Source of the DNA: Candidatus Gastranaerophilales bacterium
GTDB taxonomy: Bacteria; Cyanobacteriota; Vampirovibrionia; Gastranaerophilales; Gastranaerophilaceae
Assembly (NCBI GenBank): GCA_944324305.1
Contig: CALUVV010000005.1
Location: forward strand, 124,001-188,000
Length of the DNA stretch: 64,000 nt
Direction: 5' to 3'
A program made the translations under genes and the position numbers. Positions within the stretch are counted from its first letter, which is position 1; each line of letters opens with the position of its first letter. The notes below the pieces were generated by a model. It saw nothing but the letters and a program-made list of their open reading frames with translations. It did not search any database and was not told where the DNA came from. This document shows positions 50,452 through 59,910 of this stretch, piece by piece.

Positions 50452-53298
50452 ATGTGTGCAAATGAAATTGTCCCTAAGGAGTATATTGCCAAAATTAAAC
50501 CCGAGCAGCTTGAAGCTCTGGTTAAAAACGGAACTTTTACAAAAAATGCCGATGGAACATATACGTCTAATGTACCCATAGGCAATGCCGGCGCTGTAAA
50601 AGCAGATAATGAAGTAAAAGGTCTTGCCGTTGAATCAGCAGAAGCGCGAAATGCCGTGCAAACGCCGGAAACACCAAAAATCGCTCTGGCAGATAATGAT
50701 GTTTTGCAAAAACAAAAACTTGAACAGTATAAAAAAGAATATACAGAATTATATAAAAAAGACCCCTCAATCCTTAAAACAGATATTGCAGACGTAGTTT
50801 ACGCCAAAGAAAAAGAACAAATTGCAGCTTCTTTAGAAAACGGCGCAAAATCAGTTGACGGCAGAATTCTTTTAAAAGACAGATATATGAAAGAATTTGC
50901 GTCCGATGAAGAAACAGAAAAATTTAAAAATGTATTAAACCAAAAACTGACATACTACTCTGACCCGAAAAATGCAGAACTTGCAAGATATAAATATAAC
51001 GAAGCATTTCATGAAACACACAAAGAAAATTATATAAGAAAAAATGAAGAAATGACCCCTTCAGAAATAAAATTAATTGCACACCGTGAAGCTCTGGATG
51101 AAACAGTTAAGCTTGAAGACAGCACTTACGGCAAAATGGCTAATTCGTTAATCCGGAACAGACACCTTAACCATGCGATTAATACCACAAACGAATATCA
51201 GGAAAAAATCCAAAAAGCTTTAGCGGAAGGTGACAAAGAAAAAGCTGATAAACTAAAAGAAAAAGCAGCTAAAGAATTAATTAAAGCTAAAAAAGATGAA
51301 ACAAAAGAAATAGAAGACAGCAGAGAAGCACTAATTGATTACATGGCCGAAGCAAAACTAAATCGCGAGCTTGCGGAAGAACGTGTAAAAAATCGTGTTA
51401 TCCACTGGGACAAAGACGGCACCTGGAAAGAAGATGACAACAACAAAGCATTGACAAAAGAAATGCGGGAATTTGTTAAAGAAAATGCCGCCCTGTTTGG
51501 TGATGAAGTAAAACCCGGTGAACAAGGTGATTTTACACAAAACGGCAAATCTTATAAATTCAACGGTCAAAAGTTTAAAGATTATTTTGTCGGAATATCA
51601 AACGAAAACCAAATTGATACATCTGACGAGCAAGATCCGTATAATAACGCGGATTACATGACAAGTATCAAAAACCGTAAACGCGGTATGGATCACGCAA
51701 AAATTCAAGAATATGAAAACGAATTGATTAATAAATACCCTGAATATGCCAATCCCGAAACAAGAGCTGAATTCTTGAGGAAAAATCCCGACATAGAAGC
51801 AGCACTCGGTCATATGACAGCAAAAGATAAACAAAAAGACCGTTTCTTCCAGGGCAAATGTGCAAAAATCTGCGGTCTTGATAAAGAATATGACAAGACA
51901 AACCTTAAACGTTTGGGACATGTAGCAAAACAAACATTTAAAGGAGCATTGGCAGGCTTCGCAGGTGGATGCTTAATGGAAGGATTTGCCTGCACAAAGG
52001 TCGTAAACGGCAAATATGCAGATATCATAAAATATTCGCAAGATGTAGCATATCAGTACAAACAGGCTTATTCGCAGCCCGTAACCGTAAGCGGAACTGT
52101 CGGTTATGAACAGCCGGTAACAGTTGAAGGATATGCCAAGTACAAAGATGCAGTTGTAATCGACGAAGATATACCTTATCATACAGAAGTAACAGTTGAC
52201 GGCTACGTTCCATACGAAGGCGATGTCAACTGGAATGCCAGCGGTACGGTTCAATCATCCGATAAATTTGTATCACAACATTGGGACGGCGACTATCTTA
52301 TGGGTGAACAGACTACCAATGTAGTAAAAGATATTCCCTGGGAAGCCAGCGGTACGGAACACTACACGGGTGAAGCATACTTTAAGAAAACCGTAGGAGT
52401 AGACGGAACAGTCCACTTTGAAAAAACTATTCCGGTTGAAGGCGAAGTTTATTATAAACAAACCGTAAACGCCAAAGGAGAAGTACAATTTGAAAAAACC
52501 GTAGTCGTTGAAGGCGAAGTCGAAGGCGGAGGAACAGTAACAGCCGAAGGCGAAGTCGAAGCAAGAGGAACTACAAGCGCAAGACATAAATTTGATATGA
52601 GCGTTCCTGTGGGAATGGCAATATCAGGAGGTATTACAGGCGCAATACAAGGTTTGTTTACAATGAAAAATGTAAAATACCATGGCGGAACCCCTGAAGT
52701 TGCAGCAAGACAAAAAATTCTCGAACGTAATACAAAACCTGCACCGCCGCTTCCAAATCCCGCACCAATTCCTATTCAGGAGCCTGACTTTAATATCAAC
52801 ATTCAGCCTGTTCCAATTCAACCCAGATTTAAAGGAACAACCGAACATAAAGTTGAAATGTGGGATTTGAATAAACACGGCCAGTACTGGAACCAGATGG
52901 CAGCATTATATGAAACAAAAGACGGTAAACCGCTTAATTATAAACAGGCAATGGAATTGGTTCACTTCTACAACGATGCCTATGATAAAGCACATACCCT
53001 AAACGGTCTGCCTAACGGCGGTAAAATTGACCTGGGTCTTTTCGATTTGAATGAAGATTTAACAGCAAAATATCAAAGAAGAAAAGAAGTAGGCCAGTTC
53101 CAAAAAATTGCAAAAAAAGAAAAAACATTTGTACAAACAAAATTCAATCCGCTAACAGGCAAATGGGAAGCAATTGTTCGCACAATCGACGGCAAAGAAA
53201 TGGGCAGAAGTGAAAACGTAGACAAAACCAAAGCCCAGAGCAATGCCATAACACAAGCCGGGGTTGAACCAAGAAACGTTGAATGGGAAGATATTTAA
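50452..53298 (+). CDS. 948-residue protein: coiled coil, 12-residue beta repeats between two hydrophobic segments
   Basis: No family recognised and no signal peptide. Residues 60-330 are Lys/Glu-rich and largely helical or coiled coil (EKADKLKEKAAKELIKAKKD). A hydrophobic Gly/Ala segment (GALAGFAGGCLMEGF) lies near 498-513. From about 540 to 715 at least ten copies of a 12-residue unit follow, pattern Y/F-x-x-x-V-x-V-x-G-x-V-x; examples are YSQPVTVSGTVG, HFEKTIPVEGEV and QFEKTVVVEGEV. A second hydrophobic segment (VPVGMAISGGITGAIQGLF) is at about 717-738. The C-terminal 200 residues contain Pro-rich and globular parts. Two membrane passes would place the repeat region on the other side from the ends. 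It is divergent from the PilZ adhesin. Confidence 0.65.
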   Translation: MCANEIVPKEYIAKIKPEQLEALVKNGTFTKNADGTYTSNVPIGNAGAVKADNEVKGLAVESAEARNAVQTPETPKIALADNDVLQKQKLEQYKKEYTELYKKDPSILKTDIADVVYAKEKEQIAASLENGAKSVDGRILLKDRYMKEFASDEETEKFKNVLNQKLTYYSDPKNAELARYKYNEAFHETHKENYIRKNEEMTPSEIKLIAHREALDETVKLEDSTYGKMANSLIRNRHLNHAINTTNEYQEKIQKALAEGDKEKADKLKEKAAKELIKAKKDETKEIEDSREALIDYMAEAKLNRELAEERVKNRVIHWDKDGTWKEDDNNKALTKEMREFVKENAALFGDEVKPGEQGDFTQNGKSYKFNGQKFKDYFVGISNENQIDTSDEQDPYNNADYMTSIKNRKRGMDHAKIQEYENELINKYPEYANPETRAEFLRKNPDIEAALGHMTAKDKQKDRFFQGKCAKICGLDKEYDKTNLKRLGHVAKQTFKGALAGFAGGCLMEGFACTKVVNGKYADIIKYSQDVAYQYKQAYSQPVTVSGTVGYEQPVTVEGYAKYKDAVVIDEDIPYHTEVTVDGYVPYEGDVNWNASGTVQSSDKFVSQHWDGDYLMGEQTTNVVKDIPWEASGTEHYTGEAYFKKTVGVDGTVHFEKTIPVEGEVYYKQTVNAKGEVQFEKTVVVEGEVEGGGTVTAEGEVEARGTTSARHKFDMSVPVGMAISGGITGAIQGLFTMKNVKYHGGTPEVAARQKILERNTKPAPPLPNPAPIPIQEPDFNINIQPVPIQPRFKGTTEHKVEMWDLNKHGQYWNQMAALYETKDGKPLNYKQAMELVHFYNDAYDKAHTLNGLPNGGKIDLGLFDLNEDLTAKYQRRKEVGQFQKIAKKEKTFVQTKFNPLTGKWEAIVRTIDGKEMGRSENVDKTKAQSNAITQAGVEPRNVEWEDI
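52062..52590 (+). repeat. 36-bp degenerate tandem repeats
   Basis: Encodes the 12-residue beta units; the best conserved five copies lie at about 52377-52560. Confidence 0.7.
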
Positions 53299-53337
53299 AG
53301 AAAAAACAGCACACATAATATATAATCCATAGTTATT

Positions 53338-53369
53338 AAGGGTTCGTATAACACGAGCCCTTATTTTTT
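53338..53369. terminator. Terminator between convergent genes
   Basis: Stem AAGGGTTCGT / ACGAGCCCTT with a five-base loop and a T run. Confidence 0.75.
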
Positions 53370-53372
53370 ACA

Positions 53373-54281
53373 TCAAAATCTTAAAGGAATTTTTGAGCGG
53401 TTAACTGTTTTCTTCTCGTAGCCGAAGTTTGAAAGCATTCTGCAGGTGCTTGTATAAAATATGCTTTCCTCTAAGGTAGGTCCGATATTGATTGAACTTA
53501 CGGTTTTCTTTAAGAATTTGTATTCAATATAAGGTATAAATAAACCATTTTTTTCACAGATTTTTGTTTGTTTTGCGAAATTTGCACCGAAATTGTTTAT
53601 AAAAATTATTCTGTATTCTTTTTCATCTTTGAAATGCGGATTTTTAAAAAATAAACTGACTACACTTAATATATCAATCAGTTCAAACAGTGTATCTGAG
53701 AGTTTATCCTGATTTTTAGGGCTTTTTAATGCTCTTTCAAACTGTCTGTTCCACTTTTCAAATATAATCTTTAAAACAGTAATCTGTTTTTTCTTATCGT
53801 AAATAATATTTCCGTATACAGAATTAAAGCCTATTTTGACCATGTCCGCAATCAAATCTTTTTTACAAAAACCGATATTATATCCCGTGTAATTCTGGCC
53901 TTTAGCGTAATTATTCCACAAAGTAAGGTTATCACTTTCGGTGGAAAAAGATATTGTATAAAATTCATACTTGTAGCCGAAGTCATCGGAGCCGTTAATT
54001 ATATTTGTATATTTTGTGTAAAAATGTTCCTTAATTTTAGAAAACAATCTTTGATTAAGTTCGGGCATCTCGTCAATAAGGTTAAAGATTAATTTATAAG
54101 AATATGTAACTTCTTCTTTATCGTTAAGATACAAAGCGTTTGAAAATCTTATTGTACCTGATTCCAAAATGCTTAAAAGCTTCTCGGGCTTTGTGTAATG
54201 ATACAGAATACTGTTTGATCCGTCATCAAGAATTTTTCGGACTTTAGGTATTTTTTCAAGCAAACTGTCATAATTAATCAT
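53373..54281 (-). CDS. DUF2971 domain protein
   Basis: 302 residues from ATG 54281 (GGGG nearby upstream). The family start is clear: LYHYTKPEKLLSILESGTIRF, SNALYLNDKEEVTYSYKLI, then SFSTESDNLTLWNNYAKGQN with GYNIGF, and DEKEYRIIFI near the end. The domain is of unknown function; it resembles ADP-ribosyltransferase-like folds and is often seen near variable or defence genes. It stands alone between two surface-protein genes. Confidence 0.75.
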   Translation of the reverse strand: MINYDSLLEKIPKVRKILDDGSNSILYHYTKPEKLLSILESGTIRFSNALYLNDKEEVTYSYKLIFNLIDEMPELNQRLFSKIKEHFYTKYTNIINGSDDFGYKYEFYTISFSTESDNLTLWNNYAKGQNYTGYNIGFCKKDLIADMVKIGFNSVYGNIIYDKKKQITVLKIIFEKWNRQFERALKSPKNQDKLSDTLFELIDILSVVSLFFKNPHFKDEKEYRIIFINNFGANFAKQTKICEKNGLFIPYIEYKFLKKTVSSINIGPTLEESIFYTSTCRMLSNFGYEKKTVNRSKIPLRF

Positions 54282-54407
54282 TTTCAAACCCCGTTACAAT
54301 CTACTACTTCATTATAACATACTTTCATGTAAATTTTCTTTATTTTTTTTAATTTTTCAGGTAAAATAAAAAGTGCAGATTTGGAATTACTAAATAGAAG
54401 GGATAAT

Positions 54408-57400
54408 ATGAATAAGAAATTTCTTAATGCGCTGATTTTAGCGGGTTTGTTGTCTGTAATTACCCTGCCGCAGGTAAAAGCTGATGACAGACTTATTATA
54501 AACAGCAATACCGATTTAAATAACGGCCTTACCGGCATTAATACAATAAATGACGGTAACGGCGGGGCTGTACAGAATAACGGATATGTCCTTAATATAT
54601 TACAAGGAACATTTTCAAATAATACATTGTCAAATGACACAGGAGCCGTATTTGGCGGAGCAATATACCAGATTAACGGTAAATTAAACATAAGTGACGG
54701 TGTAACATTCAGCGGGAATACTGTCCAGAGCAGAAATCAAACTTATCCGGGCTGGGAAGGAACAGACAGTGCATCAGGCGGAGCAATCTTTATTTCAGGT
54801 GCCGATGCTGTTTTAAATACCGCAGGAACAGTAACTTTTTCCGGTAACAAAGCTTTAGCAATCAGTAGCAATGATGAATCAAACGGCGGAGCTTTATATA
54901 TAGAGTCAATAAAAAGTGCAGTATTTGAAAATGTAAACTTCACGGGTAATTCCTCAAAAACCAGGGGCGGTGCAATTTATAACGGTGATACCGAATTAAC
55001 GATTAACGGTAAAGCAGTTTTCAGCGAAAACTCCTCAGCAAGAGGCGGTGCCATATATAATTACGAAGCTAACAAAACCGCGGTAATAAGTACAGGTACA
55101 GGTTCTGAATTTTCAAAAAACACAGCCACAGAAAACGGCGGAGCAATTGCAAACTTTGACGGAAAAATTAACGTCGGCAAAAATAACAGTTTTACGGAAA
55201 ATAAAGCGACAAATAACGGCGGGGCAATATATAACGCTAATTATTCAAAAACCGCTGAAACAAATATTGCGGGCGGAACAACTTTCAACAAGAACGAAGC
55301 CGATAAAGGCGGTGCAATTTACAATTCCGGAACTGTTAAATTAAACACATCTGAAGGAAATATTACTTTCTCGGAAAATATTGCAAATTCAGGGAAAGAT
55401 ATTTATTTAGACGGAGAAACCTCTCAGGTAATGATTGAAGGTTCAAATGAAACAAATAAAGTTTCTTTCGGTTCGGGTGACAGCTCAATTGCAGGTAACG
55501 GAACAATTACAAACTCTTCAAGCGGTATTGTTGAATTTATCAATAATAATGATGTCAGCGGTTTTACAGGCAAATACATACAAACAAACGGTACAACATC
55601 TTTAAATAATTCAACAATATTCAATAACTTTGATATTCAATCAGGTGCATTAGAGCTGCTCAACGGCTCGACCGCAATAATTGACGGAGTAAACCGTAAA
55701 TTTAACGGTTCTTCACTTTTGATTTCGGGAAGTACATTGAATTTGTCTGCTGATATTAATAAAGATGTCAGTATTAATCTAGGCACAGACGGTATAATCA
55801 ATATTAATGACGGTTCATTAACACTAAATACCGATAATACACGGGGAACCGTCAACGGCAGCGATACCTGGGAAGGTGATATTAATACAACAGGCAGCGG
55901 AAGTCTTATTCTTGATAATTTCACTCATGATACGGCAGCAGGCGGAAATTACACCCAGGACGGCGGGAATTTAGTACTGCAAAACGGTTCAGACTTAACC
56001 CTTGGAAATAATGAAAGCACTGTCAGCGGAGGAAATATTTCAATAGGAAATGACAGCACACTTACCGTTGAAAACGGTTCTTCAATAAGCGGCGATACTG
56101 CAACTAACGTTTCGGGCGAAATGAATGTAGGAAACGGCGGTACGGTAACCGGCGGGACAACAACAGTTGAAAACGGCGGTAATTTAAATGTTAATAACGG
56201 CGGCGCAATAAAAGGTAATGCAAATACAACAATTGAAGCAGGCGGTAAAGTTACCGTTGACGGCGGAACAATTAATTCTGAAGGTAAAACTGATATTCAG
56301 GCAGGGTCTGAGCTTGAGATTAAAAATGACGGAGACGTAACTTTACATGAAGGCGACAACTGGGAAGGAACAATTACCAATAATGACAGCAGCCTTACAC
56401 TTGATAATATAACGCATAACACTGAAAACGGAGCTTACGTCCAAAACGGCGGGGAATTAAATTTAAACAACGGTTCGGATTTAACCTTAGACGAAAACGG
56501 CTCAATTACGGACGGAACAGTTAATATTAATAATTCCGATTTTACAATTGCTGAAGGCGGGAATGTAACAGGCGGACAGATAAATGTAAACGACGGTTCA
56601 AACTTCCAAATCGAACAGGGCGGTATAATGTCAGGCGGAAATGTATCATTCGGTGATAACGTTAATATAGGGGTAGACGGAACCGTTCTTGCCGATGCCG
56701 TATTTGACGTAACAAAAAATACCGTTGAGATAACCGATAACGGCAGCATAACTCTAAACAAAGATGACACAACAGGCGACCAGTGGACTGACGGAACAAT
56801 TCACCTCAACGGCGGTGAGTTGAACTTCACAGGCATAAATAATGATAAAAACGGAACTTTTTTAGGAGACAAAGGCAGCCTGACAATCAGTGATAATTTT
56901 TATATCGAAGGTGACAGCTACATTTCTTCCGATGTAACAACAAGCATTACATCAGACGGCACATTAAGCCAATCGGGCGGAAACGTAAGCTTAAATCAAA
57001 ACTCAAACTGGGAAGGTAAAGTTGAAGTTTCAGGCGGAAATCTTAACCTTGATAACGTTAATAAAGAAGGCGTACTCGCTCAATCAGACGGTACAACGAA
57101 TATTACGGGCAGCTTTAATATGGATAATGTTTCCGACAGCATAACAGGAGGCAACCTGAATATCGGAACAACGGAAGGAGCAGGAAACCTTAACCAGAGC
57201 GCAGGCACAATCGGTTCGGATGCATCCGTGACAATTAACAATGACAGTTCGCTTAATATAACAGGCGGTGAAACAACCCTTAACGGTAACGGCGACGGTG
57301 CCGATAACTGGTATGGTACCGTAGAAATCGCCCCCCCCCCGACAGGCGGAACAGAAGGTACGTTAAATCTTAATAATATTACAAGTAACGGAACTTTAAT

Positions 57401-59834
57401 TACAACTGGCGGTAACCTTAATATAAACGACAGTACTTTAACAATCGGAAATTCAAGCAGTATCGGCAAAGATACAAATGTTAACTTCGGTCAGTCAAGT
57501 ACAATTAACCTAACGGGCGGTAAAGTTTCATTTGACGGCACTGAATGGGCAGGAACAGTAAACCTGAACAACGGAACACTTGATTACAGCGGCACTCAAA
57601 ACGGCATATTGCACGGTACGGGCGGAAATCTGAATACCGAAGACGGAAGCATTCTTACAATAGGAGCAGGAAGCTATATAGAAAATGCCGTAAATGCCGA
57701 TATAAAAGGCGATCTTGTAATAAGCGGAACCGGCAGTGAAAATATCGGACATGTTGATTTGAACAACGGTGATAAAATCACAGGCGATATTACAATTGAA
57801 AATAATGGCGTTCTAAATCTCGGCGATAATGTTGCAATGGCAGAAGACGGGCAGACAATAACTCTAAACGGCGCCAATGCTGAAATGAACCTTACAGGTA
57901 ATAGCAATCTTGATATTAAAGCTGAAATTACGGGGTCTGCAGGCGAAATAAACAAAGAAGGCAGCGGCAACGTAACCTTTACGGGAACAACAAGCAACTA
58001 TGAAGGCAATTTAACCGTAAATAATTCAGGTAATTTGACATTTACTGACGCTGACGGTTTCGGCGGAAATCTTATATTCGGAGATATCGAAGGCGAAAGT
58101 ATAGGCATTATTGCAGATACCGTAAAAGGTTCTACAATACTTGACAAAGATGCGGAAATAACTTATTCCACATACAGAGATGTAGATTTGAAATTCGGTA
58201 ATACCGTATCTGTTTCTCAAGGAACAATTACCGCACTTGCAAAAGACGGGCAAAACGTAATTTTTGAAAATGATGCAAAAGCCTCTAACGACGGAGAACT
58301 TGATGCAATAGGAACAAATGTTACGTTCACAAACGGTGCAACTGCAGAAAACGGCGGAACAATCGGTGTTATCGCATCAGAAAACGCCGTAATGAATGAT
58401 GTAACCGCATCAAACGACTCTATTATCGGAACAATTGCAGGTAATACAATCTTTAATGATTTAAAACTTTCAAACTCCGATTTATATATAATGCAAAACG
58501 GTTTTAGCGCAAATTCAACAACAATTGACGGTTCAAGCAGTTTCAATCTGATGAACGGAACAATAACCGATAATACATTCGGAAACACTCAACTTGATAA
58601 TGAAGGCACCGGAAATTTCACAATTGATATTTCCGCACGCGACTGGGATTCCGACAAATTTATTGCAGACGCAATCTCAGGCGACGGAACTTTAAATGTA
58701 AGTGATTTCCAATTTATAGGCAAATGTCCTATAGACAGACATGTTGCCCTAAAAATATTTAATTACGATACATTGAAAGGTGAAGTATCGTTCACCGCAA
58801 CAGACAAAGAAGTCTTTACTCCGATAGGTTACTACAGACTTTACTCACAAGGCGGCGGAAATTACACGGCATCTTTGACAAGATATAATCCTCAGGTATT
58901 CAGAGGACAGGTTTCAACCGTTGCAATGTACCAGAACCAGCTTGTAGTAAACAATGCGCTGTTTGACCACGTTCAGGAAGTAAATATGCAGTATCTGGCA
59001 CAGCAAAATGCCAATAAATACGCTGCGGCATATCCTCAATTTGCTCCGTACCAGTACAACAAAAAAGACGGAAGCTTATGGTACAAAGCATTCGGAACAT
59101 TCGAAAAACTCGGAATGACACAGGGCTTAAACGTAAACAATAACTTTTACGGTGCATTGGTAGGTGCCGACTTCCCTGCCGTTGAACTGAAAAACGGCTG
59201 GACATTATTACCGACAGCCTATGTCGGCTATATGGGCGCACACCAGACATTTGCAAATATGAGCATGTACCAGAACGGCGGACAGCTCGGCGGTATGGCA
59301 ACATTCATGAAAAATGACTTCATAGGATCAGTATTAGCGTACGGCGGCGGTTACGGAAACGATATGAACGTTGCGGGATACACTGATACAACAGGAAACT
59401 GGTTTGCGGGGACAGCTGCAAAAGTTGCTTATAACTTCCACCCTGCAAAACACTTTGTAATCCAGCCGACTTTATTGGCATCATATAACGCTTTCGGCGG
59501 TCAGAGATGGCATACGGATTTCGGCGATATGAGCATGCGTGCAAATATGCTTAACGGCGTAAACGTAGCACCGGGTATCAACTTTATTTACGGAAGAGAA
59601 ACATGGAGTGTTTACGCAACCGTACAGTACTTCTATAATATACTCGGCTACTCAACAGGACGCGCAGGAAACGTTGATTTGCCGGGAGTTGAAATGCGTC
59701 ACGGCTTCCTGGAATACGGCATAGGCGTTACAAAAAGCTGGAAAGACAGGTTCAGCGGCTATCTGCAAATCGTTTTAAGAAACGGGGGCAGAACGGGTAT
59801 CGGCTTCCAGGGCGGCTTGATGTACAGACTGTAA
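54408..59834 (+). CDS. Second large autotransporter with GGAIYN repeats and a C10 tract
   Basis: 1808 residues from ATG 54408 (AGAAGGGA upstream; an earlier TTG is unlikely). Signal peptide MNKKFLNALILAGLLSVITL... to VKA. GGAIYN/FxxN repeats occupy only residues ~40-330. A longer region follows with other Gly/Asn/Ser repeats (NGGNLNVNNGG, GSSISGD), then the autotransporter barrel from ~1550 (GSLWYKAFGTFEKLGMTQGL) to the terminal GGLMYRL. It is a beta-helix surface protein like the first autotransporter, and the barrel ends share DRF(S/T)GYLQ...RNGGR. A C10 run (57331-57340) is in frame as sequenced, encoding PPP. Confidence 0.88.
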   Translation: MNKKFLNALILAGLLSVITLPQVKADDRLIINSNTDLNNGLTGINTINDGNGGAVQNNGYVLNILQGTFSNNTLSNDTGAVFGGAIYQINGKLNISDGVTFSGNTVQSRNQTYPGWEGTDSASGGAIFISGADAVLNTAGTVTFSGNKALAISSNDESNGGALYIESIKSAVFENVNFTGNSSKTRGGAIYNGDTELTINGKAVFSENSSARGGAIYNYEANKTAVISTGTGSEFSKNTATENGGAIANFDGKINVGKNNSFTENKATNNGGAIYNANYSKTAETNIAGGTTFNKNEADKGGAIYNSGTVKLNTSEGNITFSENIANSGKDIYLDGETSQVMIEGSNETNKVSFGSGDSSIAGNGTITNSSSGIVEFINNNDVSGFTGKYIQTNGTTSLNNSTIFNNFDIQSGALELLNGSTAIIDGVNRKFNGSSLLISGSTLNLSADINKDVSINLGTDGIININDGSLTLNTDNTRGTVNGSDTWEGDINTTGSGSLILDNFTHDTAAGGNYTQDGGNLVLQNGSDLTLGNNESTVSGGNISIGNDSTLTVENGSSISGDTATNVSGEMNVGNGGTVTGGTTTVENGGNLNVNNGGAIKGNANTTIEAGGKVTVDGGTINSEGKTDIQAGSELEIKNDGDVTLHEGDNWEGTITNNDSSLTLDNITHNTENGAYVQNGGELNLNNGSDLTLDENGSITDGTVNINNSDFTIAEGGNVTGGQINVNDGSNFQIEQGGIMSGGNVSFGDNVNIGVDGTVLADAVFDVTKNTVEITDNGSITLNKDDTTGDQWTDGTIHLNGGELNFTGINNDKNGTFLGDKGSLTISDNFYIEGDSYISSDVTTSITSDGTLSQSGGNVSLNQNSNWEGKVEVSGGNLNLDNVNKEGVLAQSDGTTNITGSFNMDNVSDSITGGNLNIGTTEGAGNLNQSAGTIGSDASVTINNDSSLNITGGETTLNGNGDGADNWYGTVEIAPPPTGGTEGTLNLNNITSNGTLITTGGNLNINDSTLTIGNSSSIGKDTNVNFGQSSTINLTGGKVSFDGTEWAGTVNLNNGTLDYSGTQNGILHGTGGNLNTEDGSILTIGAGSYIENAVNADIKGDLVISGTGSENIGHVDLNNGDKITGDITIENNGVLNLGDNVAMAEDGQTITLNGANAEMNLTGNSNLDIKAEITGSAGEINKEGSGNVTFTGTTSNYEGNLTVNNSGNLTFTDADGFGGNLIFGDIEGESIGIIADTVKGSTILDKDAEITYSTYRDVDLKFGNTVSVSQGTITALAKDGQNVIFENDAKASNDGELDAIGTNVTFTNGATAENGGTIGVIASENAVMNDVTASNDSIIGTIAGNTIFNDLKLSNSDLYIMQNGFSANSTTIDGSSSFNLMNGTITDNTFGNTQLDNEGTGNFTIDISARDWDSDKFIADAISGDGTLNVSDFQFIGKCPIDRHVALKIFNYDTLKGEVSFTATDKEVFTPIGYYRLYSQGGGNYTASLTRYNPQVFRGQVSTVAMYQNQLVVNNALFDHVQEVNMQYLAQQNANKYAAAYPQFAPYQYNKKDGSLWYKAFGTFEKLGMTQGLNVNNNFYGALVGADFPAVELKNGWTLLPTAYVGYMGAHQTFANMSMYQNGGQLGGMATFMKNDFIGSVLAYGGGYGNDMNVAGYTDTTGNWFAGTAAKVAYNFHPAKHFVIQPTLLASYNAFGGQRWHTDFGDMSMRANMLNGVNVAPGINFIYGRETWSVYATVQYFYNILGYSTGRAGNVDLPGVEMRHGFLEYGIGVTKSWKDRFSGYLQIVLRNGGRTGIGFQGGLMYRL
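57331..57340. repeat. C10 tract in the second autotransporter
   Basis: Ten C coding EIAPPPTGG. In frame at this length. A one-base change would truncate the protein before its barrel, abolishing surface display. Confidence 0.9.
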
Positions 59835-59840
59835 AAATAA

Positions 59841-59873
59841 AAAAGAGAGAGTTTGTTAATTCTCTCTTTTTTT
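59841..59873 (+). terminator. Terminator after the second autotransporter
   Basis: Stem AAAAGAGAGA / TCTCTCTTTT with a ten-base loop and a T run. Confidence 0.85.
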
Positions 59874-59910
59874 ATATAATAATATTGTAAAACTTAAGAA
59901 AGAGGTTATT

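Noticed and set aside
54284..54691. Minus-strand ORF of 135 codons across the second autotransporter start
   Set aside because: It lies antisense to the signal peptide and first repeats, and resembles the other shadow ORFs.
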